Source of the DNA: Actinomycetales bacterium
GTDB taxonomy: Bacteria > Actinomycetota > Actinomycetes > Actinomycetales > Microbacteriaceae
Direction: 5' to 3'
Length of the DNA: 52,019 nucleotides
Assembly: GCA_017308515.1 (NCBI GenBank)
Contig: JAFKEN010000015.1
Location: 1 to 52,019, forward strand
This document shows positions 38,326 to 46,542 of the stretch, one piece after another. The notes under the pieces are model-generated. The model did no database searches. It was not told where the DNA came from and worked only from the letters and a program-made list of their open reading frames with translations. The number at the start of each line of letters is the position of its first letter. The stretch's first letter is position 1. The translations under genes and the position numbers were made by a program.

Positions 38326-39531
38326 ATGGATACCGGTGAACTCACCTGGGCGGTGACCGCGTCCGCCCTGGTTCTCTTCATGACCCCGGGCGTGGCCTTC
38401 TTCTACGGCGGCTTGGTCAAGGCCAAGTCGGTCGTGTCGATGATGATGATGAGCTTCGGAGCGATGGGGCTCATCTCCGTGCTGTGGATCATCTACGGCT
38501 TCAACATGTCGGCGACCAACGGCCCCTGGGACTTCTCGGGCAACCCGTTCAGCGACCTGTTCCTGATCAACGCCGACAACGAGGGCCTGCTGGGCGCGCT
38601 CTTCGGGGCGACCTTCGCGATCATCACGGTCGCGCTCATCTCGGGCGCCATCGCGGACCGCGCGAAGTTCGGCTCGTGGATGATCTTCGCCGGCATCTGG
38701 GCGACCTTCGTCTACTTCCCCGTCGCGGCGTGGGTCTGGGGCGGCGGCTGGGTGCTCAGCCTCGGTGACACCTTCGGTCTCGACTACACCGTCATCGACT
38801 ACGCGGGTGGTACCGCGGTGCACATCAACGCCGGTGCCGCGGCCCTGGCGCTCGCGCTCGTGCTCGGCAAGCGCGTCGGCTTCGCGAAGGGCATGAACAA
38901 GCCCCACAACGTGCCGCTCACGCTGCTCGGCGCCTCGATCCTCTGGTTCGGCTGGTTCGGCTTCAACGTCGGCGCGGAGTTCCTCAACGACCTCGCCGGC
39001 GCGGGCCTCATCGCGATCAACACCCTGGGTGCGACCGCGGCCGCCATCCTCGGCTGGGTCGTCGTCGAGAAGATCAAGGACGGCAAGGCCACCTCGGTCG
39101 GCGCCGCCTCGGGTGCCGTCGCGGGTCTCGTCGCGATCACCCCGTCATGCGCGAACCTCAACCCCGGCTGGGGCCTGCTGCTCGGCGTCATCGCCGGTGC
39201 GCTGTGCGCCCTCGCGGTGGAGCTGAAGTTCAAGCTCGGCTTCGACGACTCGCTCGACGTCGTGGGCATCCACATGATCGGCGGCTTCATCGGAACCCTG
39301 TACCTCGGCTTCTTCGCGACCGGCACCGGCCTGTTCGTCGGCGGCGACGGGATGCAGCTGGCCATGCAGGCGATCGCGGCCTTCGGTGTGGCGATCTACT
39401 CCTTCGTGGTGGCGTTCATCGTCGGCTTCGCGATCGAGAAGACGATCGGATTCCGCGTCAAGAGCGAGGACGAGCTGGCCGGCATCGACACCGTCGTGCA
39501 CGGCGAGGAGGGCTACGCGCTCACGGAGTGA
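38326..39531 (+). CDS. amt: Ammonium transporter
   Basis: A 401-aa Amt/MEP/Rh-family channel with 11 transmembrane helices and the N-terminus outside. Characteristic segments are MTPGVAFFYGGLVKAKSVVSMMMM, the FGFN-type DTFGLDYTVIDYAGGTAVHINAG signature (a pore His), ILWFGWFGFNVG and DDSLDVVGIHMIGGFIG with the second pore His. It takes up ammonium when nitrogen is scarce. No glnK or glnD follows, unlike many actinobacterial amt operons; a UUCG-type hairpin ends the unit. GAGG lies 11 nt before the ATG. A GlnR box controls the promoter. Confidence 0.96.
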   Translation: MDTGELTWAVTASALVLFMTPGVAFFYGGLVKAKSVVSMMMMSFGAMGLISVLWIIYGFNMSATNGPWDFSGNPFSDLFLINADNEGLLGALFGATFAIITVALISGAIADRAKFGSWMIFAGIWATFVYFPVAAWVWGGGWVLSLGDTFGLDYTVIDYAGGTAVHINAGAAALALALVLGKRVGFAKGMNKPHNVPLTLLGASILWFGWFGFNVGAEFLNDLAGAGLIAINTLGATAAAILGWVVVEKIKDGKATSVGAASGAVAGLVAITPSCANLNPGWGLLLGVIAGALCALAVELKFKLGFDDSLDVVGIHMIGGFIGTLYLGFFATGTGLFVGGDGMQLAMQAIAAFGVAIYSFVVAFIVGFAIEKTIGFRVKSEDELAGIDTVVHGEEGYALTE

Positions 39532-39549
39532 TCCGTTCCGCGCACCTCA

Positions 39550-39581
39550 CGGGGCGTCGTCTCTTCGGAGACGGCGCCCCG
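39550..39581 (+). terminator. Terminator of amt with TTCG tetraloop
   Basis: A 14-bp stem (39550-39563 with 39568-39581) has one G-T wobble and closes a TTCG loop. It lies 18 nt after the stop codon. Confidence 0.8.
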
Positions 39582-39672
39582 TCGCGTTGTGCGGAGCGGG
39601 GCGGGGTCTGCGGGGTGCGGTCTCGGGCGGCCGACGCGTCGGCGCGCCTCGGGAGCCCGGCAGGATGAACGC

Positions 39673-40440
39673 GTGAGCCCCGTCGAGCCCGAGCCGATCA
39701 CGCGCTCCGCGCCCGATCTCGCGGGGCGGGTCGTGGCCGCGCAGCGCTGGAGCGACCTGACCTTCCTGCACTGGCGGGTGGAGTCCGACCGGGTCGCGCC
39801 GCTGCTGCCGCCGGGCGTGCGTCCCGACGAGTTCGACGGCTCGAGCTGGGTGGGGCTGATCCCGTTCCTGCTCGACCGCGCCTCGGTGCTCGGCGGTCCG
39901 CCGGTGCCGTACGTCGGCCGCTTCGCGGAGATCAACGTGCGCCTCTACGGCGTCGACGAGCGGGGGCGGCGCGGCGTCGTGTTCCGCTCGCTCGAGGCCT
40001 CGCGGCTGCTCGCGGTGCTGGCGGCCCGGGTCGGGTTCGGGCTGCCGTACCGCTGGGCGCGCACCGGCATCCGCCGGGAGGGTCTCGACGGTCGGGCGGT
40101 AGCGCCGAACTCGCCGGGGGTTCCGGGCGAGACGATGACCGCCTCGTCGCGGCGGCACGGGGGAGGCCCGGCGTTCCGGATGCGCGCGACCGTCGGCGAA
40201 CCGATCGCCCCGACCGCGCTCGACGACTTCCTCACCGCGCGCTGGGCGCTGTTCGCGCGGCACCTTGGCCGCACCCTGCGGCTGCCCAACGAGCACGCCC
40301 CGTGGGCGCTGCACACCGCCCGGCTCGACGAGCTCGACGACGAACTGCTCGCCGCGGGCGGCCTGGCCGGCCTCGCGACGCGCGAACCCGATTCGGTGCT
40401 CTGGTCGCCGGGGGTGTCGACGCGGTTCCTCGCGTCGTGA
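39673..40440 (+). CDS. DUF2071 family protein
   Basis: A 255-aa soluble protein of the DUF2071 (YqjF-like) family: QRWSDLTFLHWRVESDRVAPLLPPG at the N-terminus, GLIPFLLDRASVLGGPPVPYVGRFAEINVRLYG, and a C-terminal LPNEHAPWALHTARL...VLWSPGVSTRF motif. The family has an acetoacetate-decarboxylase-like fold and no agreed function. The GTG at 39673 follows CAGGAT by six nucleotides, a variant of the leaderless pattern of this window. It lies just outside the left island end. Confidence 0.85.
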   Translation: MSPVEPEPITRSAPDLAGRVVAAQRWSDLTFLHWRVESDRVAPLLPPGVRPDEFDGSSWVGLIPFLLDRASVLGGPPVPYVGRFAEINVRLYGVDERGRRGVVFRSLEASRLLAVLAARVGFGLPYRWARTGIRREGLDGRAVAPNSPGVPGETMTASSRRHGGGPAFRMRATVGEPIAPTALDDFLTARWALFARHLGRTLRLPNEHAPWALHTARLDELDDELLAAGGLAGLATREPDSVLWSPGVSTRFLAS

Positions 40441-40445
40441 CTCGG

Positions 40446-40487
40446 TGGGCGATACCAGACTCGAACTGATGACCTCTTCCGTGTGAA
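40446..40487 (-). tRNA. 3' part of host tRNA-Val(CAC), displaced to the far end of the island (attR)
   Basis: Reading the minus strand, TTCACAC (anticodon loop), GGAAG, AGGTC, then a complete T arm (ATCAG-TTCGAGT-CTGGT), ATCGCCC and the discriminator A. The 35 nt after the loop join to the 38-nt piece at 48032-48069 to make a perfect 73-nt tRNA-Val(CAC). Alone it is not functional. Loop 40481-40487 is the crossover segment. Confidence 0.85.
40470..40487 (+). repeat. Left attachment-core repeat of the island
   Basis: The 18-bp TGACCTCTTCCGTGTGAA matches 48021-48038 with one mismatch (C/G at position 11). On the tRNA strand this is the anticodon loop and its 3' flank. The crossover most likely fell in the shared 7-bp loop. 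Confidence 0.8.
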
Positions 40488-40556
40488 CGCGGTCGGGAGG
40501 CCGATTCCCCTGATTCTTCGGGACCGCCGCGGCCCTCTTGGACCTCGGAATCCGCC

Positions 40557-40568
40557 CTCGGGGTGATT
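40557..40568 (+). repeat. Left copy of a 12-bp end repeat
   Basis: CTCGGGGTGATT recurs in the same orientation at 47912-47923. It lies about 80 bp inside the left core repeat; the right copy lies about 100 bp inside the right core. Possible arm-type binding sites of the integrase. Confidence 0.4.
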
Positions 40569-40703
40569 TTGGGGTGAGCGCGTAGGTTTCTCGCCGTGGC
40601 CGTCCGGTTACCGCTCATCCGATGAAGGTCTCCCGGCCAGCCTGCTGCGGCGCGGGCGTTCAGCGTACGACTGTCACGAAACCCAGTCGGAGATGTCCGA
40701 GGC

Positions 40704-42125
<1,422 letters not shown>

Positions 42126-42776
42126 CTACCGGGACGCGGCGAGGGCGGGTTCGAGGGTGACGAGACAGAGGTCGGGCTCGGCGAAGGGGACGAGGCGGGA
42201 ACGGGTGCCGCTCGGTTCGAGAAGCTGTTCGATGAGTCCGCGGTGGACGGCGCACACCACCTGAGGGTGCTCGCGGGCGGCGTCGCGGAACGGGCAGGCG
42301 CGCAGCCGGATCTGCTGTTCGTGGGGGTCGGGGTCGAAGCCGAGCCGGTCGAGGACGTCGACGAGTCCTGCTGCGGGGTCGGTGTCAGTGAGTGGGTCGA
42401 AGCTGTCGGCCCAGCGGCGGCCGGCGTCGACGGACTCGGTGCTGGCGGTGTCGTCTGCTGCGAGGGCGCTGGCGAGGACGTGGATGAGCTGTTCGCGGGA
42501 CTCCTCATCTCGCTCGGGGCCGGCCGGGGTGTAGAGGATCCGGGGGCGTCCGCGCCGCGGCTCGCTGCCGGTGCGGCGGTGGGCGAGGCCGGCGTCGGCC
42601 AGGCGGTCGAGGTGGAATCGGGCGGTCGTGACGTGGACGCCGAGCCGCTCCGCCACGGCTGCAGCATCGAGGGGGGCGTTGGCGGCATGCAGTTCGTCGA
42701 GGACTTGGCGGCCGGCCGCGGAGGGCGACGCGGCACGGTGCTGTTCGGGGCGGTGCTCGTTCTGCTCAGGTGACAT
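42126..42776 (-). CDS. HTH regulator with three conserved cysteines (COG2345/SufR-like)
   Basis: A 216-aa transcription factor. A winged helix-turn-helix (about residues 20-85: VLDELHAANAPLDAAAVAERLGVHVTTARFHLDRLADAGL) is followed by an effector domain with Cys161, Cys175 and Cys204 in CPFRDAAREHPQVVC...LC. This Cys pattern is that of COG2345/SufR-type regulators that hold a redox- or NO-sensitive Fe-S cluster. It overlaps the Rieske gene by 11 nt, so it is the last gene of that operon, and probably binds the 28-bp palindrome at 44601-44628 as autoregulator. The ligand is inferred, not shown. Confidence 0.8.
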   Translation of the reverse strand: MSPEQNEHRPEQHRAASPSAAGRQVLDELHAANAPLDAAAVAERLGVHVTTARFHLDRLADAGLAHRRTGSEPRRGRPRILYTPAGPERDEESREQLIHVLASALAADDTASTESVDAGRRWADSFDPLTDTDPAAGLVDVLDRLGFDPDPHEQQIRLRACPFRDAAREHPQVVCAVHRGLIEQLLEPSGTRSRLVPFAEPDLCLVTLEPALAASR

Positions 42777-43086
42777 AGATCATCCCGTCGTGGACTTCGA
42801 TGCGGCGGGTCGTCAGGGGGCGGTCGGCGGGCAGGGTCAGTGCCTGGCCGGTGGCGAGGTCGAAGCGTGCCCCATGAGCCCAGCACTCCACGGTGCGGCC
42901 CTCGATGAAGCCGTCGGCAAGGGAGATCTCGGCGTGGGTGCAGGTGTCGTCGACCGCGCGGATGACTCCGGTGTCGTCGCGGACGATCAGGATCGCCTGA
43001 CCGTCGATGACCTTCCGTATGGGCTGGCCGGTGCGCAGCTCGGTCTCGGCGCAGACGAGTGAGGGTTCACGGGTTGATGCGGGCAT
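42766..43086 (-). CDS. Rieske [2Fe-2S] ferredoxin
   Basis: A 106-aa soluble Rieske protein. The cluster ligands are Cys49 and His51 (CTH) and Cys68 and His71 (CWAHG), the spacing of bacterial non-haem oxygenase ferredoxins and NirD-like subunits. It would carry single electrons to a partner, here plausibly the truncated globin, with the flavin reductase as source. ATG 43086 lies inside the 3' end of the globin gene (20-nt overlap). Confidence 0.92.
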   Translation of the reverse strand: MPASTREPSLVCAETELRTGQPIRKVIDGQAILIVRDDTGVIRAVDDTCTHAEISLADGFIEGRTVECWAHGARFDLATGQALTLPADRPLTTRRIEVHDGMIYVT

Positions 43087-43507
43087 CGGCAGGCTCCTGG
43101 TCGGGGCGGCGGGTGATGGTCTCGAAGGCGCTGCCGGAGCGCCCGGCCAGGCGTCGCAGCATCGAGGCGGCGATGCGGTCGGCCTGCACCTTGGCGTGCT
43201 CGGCGACCGGGCCGGCGAACCGTTCGTCGAGGGCCTGGTTCCACAGTTCCAGCCACCGGTCGAAGTGGTCGGCGGTGAGCGGATGCCGTGCGTGGAGGAC
43301 GAGGTGGAGCTGGAGCGCGTTGCGGTGATAGCGGTCGGCGCGGAACAACACGGTCTCCCAGAAGTCGCACATGATCGGCAGGTGGCGCTCCAGATCCAGC
43401 TTCGCGACCTCGGTGAAGATCGGCCCCAGCAGCGGGTCAGCGAACGCCGCCCGGTAGAACCCGGTCACGAGGTCAGCGACGTCCGTGCGATCCGCGAGAT
43501 CCCTCAC
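43067..43507 (-). CDS. Group III truncated haemoglobin
   Basis: A 146-aa globin of the trHb3 (P) class. Key residues are the B10 tyrosine in FYRAAF (Tyr18), the DFWETVLF segment and the proximal histidine in LHARHPLTADHFDRWLELW (His72). The C-terminus is about 20 residues longer than usual. Group III globins bind O2 and NO; several are linked with nitrosative stress. The GTG at 43507 overlaps the flavin reductase stop (GTGA). Tight coupling with the Rieske gene suggests that the ferredoxin re-reduces this globin. Confidence 0.9.
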   Translation of the reverse strand: MRDLADRTDVADLVTGFYRAAFADPLLGPIFTEVAKLDLERHLPIMCDFWETVLFRADRYHRNALQLHLVLHARHPLTADHFDRWLELWNQALDERFAGPVAEHAKVQADRIAASMLRRLAGRSGSAFETITRRPDQEPADARINP

Positions 43508-44157
43508 GGCGTGCGCCCCGCGATATCGCTGGTGGGGCGGTGGCCGTGCTCGGCGCCGAGGCCGAAGTAGTGCCGGAAGGAGTAGATCATCGGCCGCCAG
43601 GCACGCGGGTCGATGTGCTCGGTGCCCGGCACCACGATTTCCGGCGCGGCATGCACACGGGTGACCTCGGCCTCGACCAGGTGATACTCGCCGAGCCCCG
43701 GAGTGACTCGGCGGACGACGGCCTCCAACTGCAGCACGCACTCGGCCACCCGCGGCGGGGTCACCGTCTCCGATGCGCGCGGGGTGAGGCCCGCGGCGGC
43801 GAACTTGTCGGCGACATGCCGGTAGCGAGGCGCCTTCGAGGCCGGTACGGGGTTCTTGCCGGTGGTGTCGCCGATCGCCTCGACCGCCTCCCACAACTCC
43901 GGCTGGGGGAAGCTGACGGTCAGCTCCGGTAGGGCGAGGACGTTGTCGATGGTCTGACCGCCGTCCTCCAGGCCGATCACGAGCATCTGCCCGAGCGCCC
44001 AATACGAGGACGCGGCGGCCAGGTTCGCGGTGCCGTCCGGGTTCCGCGAGGCGATCAGCATCACCGGGGTGCCCACGTAGAGGATGCTGGGACGGATCAC
44101 CACACGCGCCGCCCCGACCTCGGTCGCTGCCCTGCTCGGTTCGGAATGCTCGGTCAT
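43504..44157 (-). CDS. Flavin reductase-like FMN-binding protein
   Basis: A 217-aa protein of the flavin reductase-like (split-barrel) family. MLIASRNPDGTANLAAASSYWALGQMLVIGL is the FMN-binding core and LPELTVSFPQPELWEAVEAIGDTTGKNPV a typical following segment; EYHLVEAEVTRVHA closes the barrel. It probably supplies reduced FMN or electrons. The ATG at 44157 overlaps the stop of the membrane gene (ATGA) and its own stop overlaps the globin start, so five genes here form one coupled unit. Confidence 0.85.
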   Translation of the reverse strand: MTEHSEPSRAATEVGAARVVIRPSILYVGTPVMLIASRNPDGTANLAAASSYWALGQMLVIGLEDGGQTIDNVLALPELTVSFPQPELWEAVEAIGDTTGKNPVPASKAPRYRHVADKFAAAGLTPRASETVTPPRVAECVLQLEAVVRRVTPGLGEYHLVEAEVTRVHAAPEIVVPGTEHIDPRAWRPMIYSFRHYFGLGAEHGHRPTSDIAGRTP

Positions 44158-44585
44158 GAGGTCAACAGGAGAACGCCGAGGGCGATGAGCAGCCCGACCT
44201 TGACGACTTCGAGAGCGATGTAGCCCAGGTGCAGGCCGGTGCGGGGTGCATGGTCGGCCGATCCTTCGGTGCGGACCTTGCGGTCCATCAGCGGCCGCAG
44301 CACGAGCGCGCCGAGCCCGAGGGCGACGCCGACCGCGACGACCAAGGCGAGCTGCGCCGGCGATGCGTCGGCCGCGCTCACCAGCACTCCGGCGAGGACG
44401 GCGAGCCACAGGACGGCCTCGGCGATGTTCAGCGCTCGGAACACGAGCCGGCCGATGCCGACCCCGAGCGGGATCGTGATGCCAGGGGCACGGAACTTCA
44501 GCGGCGCCTCCAGGAACGAGATCGCCAGCACCATCCCGAGCCAGGTGAACACCGCCGCGATCTGCACGCCCAGGGCCGCCGTCAT
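44154..44585 (-). CDS. Four-helix membrane protein of the redox operon
   Basis: A 143-aa integral membrane protein with four helices. FTWLGMVLAISFLEAPLKFRAPGITIPLGVGIGRLVFRALN forms the N-terminal half and a LHLGYIALEVVKVGLLIAL helix ends it. I know no named family. GGAGGTGG precedes the ATG by about nine nucleotides. It is the first gene of the operon that runs to the three-Cys regulator. It might anchor a redox component or channel a small molecule; both are guesses. Confidence 0.7.
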   Translation of the reverse strand: MTAALGVQIAAVFTWLGMVLAISFLEAPLKFRAPGITIPLGVGIGRLVFRALNIAEAVLWLAVLAGVLVSAADASPAQLALVVAVGVALGLGALVLRPLMDRKVRTEGSADHAPRTGLHLGYIALEVVKVGLLIALGVLLLTS

Positions 44586-44600
44586 GATCCGTCCACCTCC

Positions 44601-44628
44601 AATAAACCGGAGTAGTCTCCTGTTTATT
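44601..44628. promoter_or_regulatory. 28-bp palindrome between divergent island operons
   Basis: AATAAACCGGAG and CTCCTGTTTATT flank a TAGT spacer; 11 of 12 positions are symmetrical. It is much more AT-rich than the rest. A plus-strand TAGTCT (44613-44618) lies at its centre, so a bound protein would block it. It is the natural operator for the three-Cys regulator encoded at the end of the leftward operon. Confidence 0.65.
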
Positions 44629-44662
44629 CAGAGCCTACTCGCACCAACGGAGGGGGCGCATC

Positions 44663-45022
44663 GTGACCGAGGGCCTGCGCCTCAAGCGGGTCTACGACGC
44701 CCCCGAGCCCGGCGACGGCTTCCGGGTGCTGGTCGACCGGCTCTGGCCGCGAGGACTGAGCCGGCAACGCGCCCGCCTTGACCTGTGGTGCAAGCAGATC
44801 GCCCCAAGCCCCGGCCTGCGCACCTGGTGGGACCACGACCCGGCCCGCTTCGCAGCGTTCACCGACCGCTACCGTGCCGAACTCACCGACAACCCGACGC
44901 TCGAGGAACTGGGCGCGCTGCTGCGCGACCACCCGCCCGCGACGCTCCTCTATGCGGCGCGCGACCCGCAGATCAACCACGCGATCGTGCTCCGCGACGT
45001 CCTCCAGGAGCACGCGCGATGA
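44663..45022 (+). CDS. DUF488 family protein
   Basis: A 119-aa protein of DUF488. RVYDAPEPGDGFRVLVDRLWPRGLSRQRARLDLWCKQIAPS is the diagnostic opening, followed by LRTWWDHDPARFAAFTDRYRAEL and a C-terminal TLLYAARDPQINHAIVLRDVL. The family is widespread, often beside haem or stress genes, with no proven reaction. The GTG start has GGAGGGGG six nucleotides upstream. It is the first gene of the rightward operon and overlaps the zinc-ribbon gene (ATGA). Confidence 0.9.
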   Translation: MTEGLRLKRVYDAPEPGDGFRVLVDRLWPRGLSRQRARLDLWCKQIAPSPGLRTWWDHDPARFAAFTDRYRAELTDNPTLEELGALLRDHPPATLLYAARDPQINHAIVLRDVLQEHAR

Positions 45023-45174
45023 CCGAGGCGGCCGCCGAGGGCGGGGAGGCGGTGTGCTGGCTGGACCGGGTCTGCCCGGACTGCGGCGCGCTCACCTCGC
45101 CTGATGCGGAGGCCTGCTGGCGGTGCGGCATCCCCACCCCGAACCGACAGGAGCACGCGAATGAGCGGGACTAG
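45019..45174 (+). CDS. Small zinc-ribbon protein
   Basis: A 51-aa protein with CPDCGA and CWRCGIP, two CxxC knuckles 14 residues apart, plus an extra Cys near residue 13. This is the zinc-ribbon form. ATG 45019 overlaps the DUF488 stop, and the 3' end overlaps the monooxygenase start by 14 nt, so it is certainly translated in this chain if the neighbours are. Function is unknown; a redox-sensitive zinc site or partner-binding role is possible. Confidence 0.7.
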   Translation: MTEAAAEGGEAVCWLDRVCPDCGALTSPDAEACWRCGIPTPNRQEHANERD

Positions 45175-46219
45175 ACGGCTGGAGGAACTGCTCGGCATTC
45201 AGACGCCGATCGTGCTCGGCCCCTTCGGCGGGCTGTCCTCGGTGGAGCTGACCGCCGCGGTCAGCGGCCTCGGCGGCCTCGGCTCCTACGGCCTGTATGG
45301 CTATACCCCGGAGCGCATCCGCGAGACGGTGCAGGCGCTGCGCGCGGCGACCGCGAACCCGTTCGCCGTGAACCTATGGCTGCCGACCGGGGACGAGGTC
45401 GACCCGATCGACGCCGACCTGGACGCCGCGATCGGCGCCGTGGCCCCGTTCTTCGCCGAGCTCGGCATCGACGTCCCGCCGGTGCCGGCCCGGTTCCTGC
45501 CCGACATCGACGAGCAGCTCGAAACCGTGCTCGAGACGCGGCCCGCCGCGGTGAGCCTCGTCTACGGCGTGCCCCCGGCCTGGTTCCTCGACCGCGCCCA
45601 CAGCCTCGGGATCCGGGTGATCGGCACCGCCACGACCGCCGAGGAGGCGGTCGCACTGGAAGCCAGCGGCGCCGACGCGATCGTCGCGACCGGCTTCGAG
45701 GCCGCCGGCCACCGGGTCTCCTTCCTCGCCCCGGCCGAACAGTCCCTGGTCGGCACGATCGCGCTCGTACCGCAGGTCGTCGACGCCGTCACGATTCCCG
45801 TCGTCGCGGCCGGCGGGATCGGCGACCGCCGCGGAGTCGCCGCCGCCTTTGCACTCGGCGCCTCCGGCGTCCAGGTCGGCACCGCCTTCCTGCGCACCCG
45901 GCAGTCCGCCGCCCCCGACGCGCACCGGCAGGCGATCAGCCACAGCCCCGCGCACGGCACCATGCTGACCCGGGCGATGAGCGGCCGCCTGGCCCGCGGC
46001 ATCCCCAACCGCGCCGTCATCGCCATCGACGATCAGCGGGCGATCGCCCGGTTCCCCGCGCAGAACTGGCTCACCGGCCAGTTCCGCGCCGAAGCCGCCC
46101 GCCAGAACCAGGGCGAGCTGCTCTCGCTATGGGCAGGACAGGCCGCCGCGCTGTCCCGATCGGCCGACGCGGCCGAGGTATTCGCCGAACTCGCCGCAGG
46201 CGTGCCCGATGGACACTGA
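45161..46219 (+). CDS. Nitronate monooxygenase (2-nitropropane dioxygenase family)
   Basis: A 352-aa TIM-barrel FMN enzyme that oxidises alkyl nitronates such as propionate 3-nitronate to aldehyde and nitrite. Family segments are IQTPIVLGPFGGLSSVELTAAVSGLGGLGSYG, NLWLPTGDE, VIGTATTAEEAVALEASGADAIVATGFEAAGHR and PVVAAGGIGDRRGVAAAFALGASGVQVGTAFL, the last being the FMN-phosphate site. AGGAG precedes ATG 45161 by seven nucleotides. It belongs to the rightward operon, and its stop lies inside the SRPBCC gene. Toxin nitronate removal is the most likely purpose. Confidence 0.9.
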   Translation: MSGTRRLEELLGIQTPIVLGPFGGLSSVELTAAVSGLGGLGSYGLYGYTPERIRETVQALRAATANPFAVNLWLPTGDEVDPIDADLDAAIGAVAPFFAELGIDVPPVPARFLPDIDEQLETVLETRPAAVSLVYGVPPAWFLDRAHSLGIRVIGTATTAEEAVALEASGADAIVATGFEAAGHRVSFLAPAEQSLVGTIALVPQVVDAVTIPVVAAGGIGDRRGVAAAFALGASGVQVGTAFLRTRQSAAPDAHRQAISHSPAHGTMLTRAMSGRLARGIPNRAVIAIDDQRAIARFPAQNWLTGQFRAEAARQNQGELLSLWAGQAAALSRSADAAEVFAELAAGVPDGH

Positions 46220-46395
46220 GTTGCGCGCCAGCACGGCCGTCGACGCGGACCCGGCCGCAGTGTTCGGATACTTCACCGACCCCGTGCTGCTCACTCGCTG
46301 GCTCGCCACCACGGCCCGCATCGACCGCACCGACGCCGGCCAAGTACTCCACGCCGACGCCGACGGCCGGCACATCACCGCGCTGGCCCTCGATC
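46209..46395 (+). pseudogene. Truncated SRPBCC/AHSA1-type protein
   Basis: From ATG 46209 the protein starts as an SRPBCC domain: TELRASTAVDADPAAVFGYFTDPVLLTRWLATTARID, then loses similarity after about residue 60. The frame continues to 46559 as nonsense through the excisionase remnant and into the integrase. Intact members have about 140-160 residues, so at least half is gone. The start overlaps the monooxygenase stop by 11 nt, as in a functional operon. The exact break, placed near 46395, is an estimate. Confidence 0.65.
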
Positions 46396-46542
46396 GGGGA
46401 GGGCCCTGCGGTCTACTGGCTGGCCGAGGGCGTGCCGCGCTACCGCGCTGCCGACGTGGAAGCCTGGCTCGCCGCGCGCTCGACGGCGCGGCCGCGCCTG
46501 CCGAGGAGGGGGAGCACCCATGCCGGTGCGCCGCGGGGATAA
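46396..46542 (+). pseudogene. Excisionase (HTH_17-type) remnant
   Basis: In the frame ending at TAA 46540-46542 the translation AVYWLAEGVPRYRAADVEAWLAARSTA matches the C-terminal half of a MerR-like excisionase. The N-terminal half and the usual inner GRxxRF segment are missing. The remnant runs 23 nt into the integrase gene, the normal xis-int overlap. It probably cannot direct excision. Confidence 0.6.

Noticed and set aside
40446-40487. A functional tRNA at the left island end
   Set aside because: Acceptor 5' strand, D arm and half of the anticodon stem are absent; it is only the displaced 3' part.
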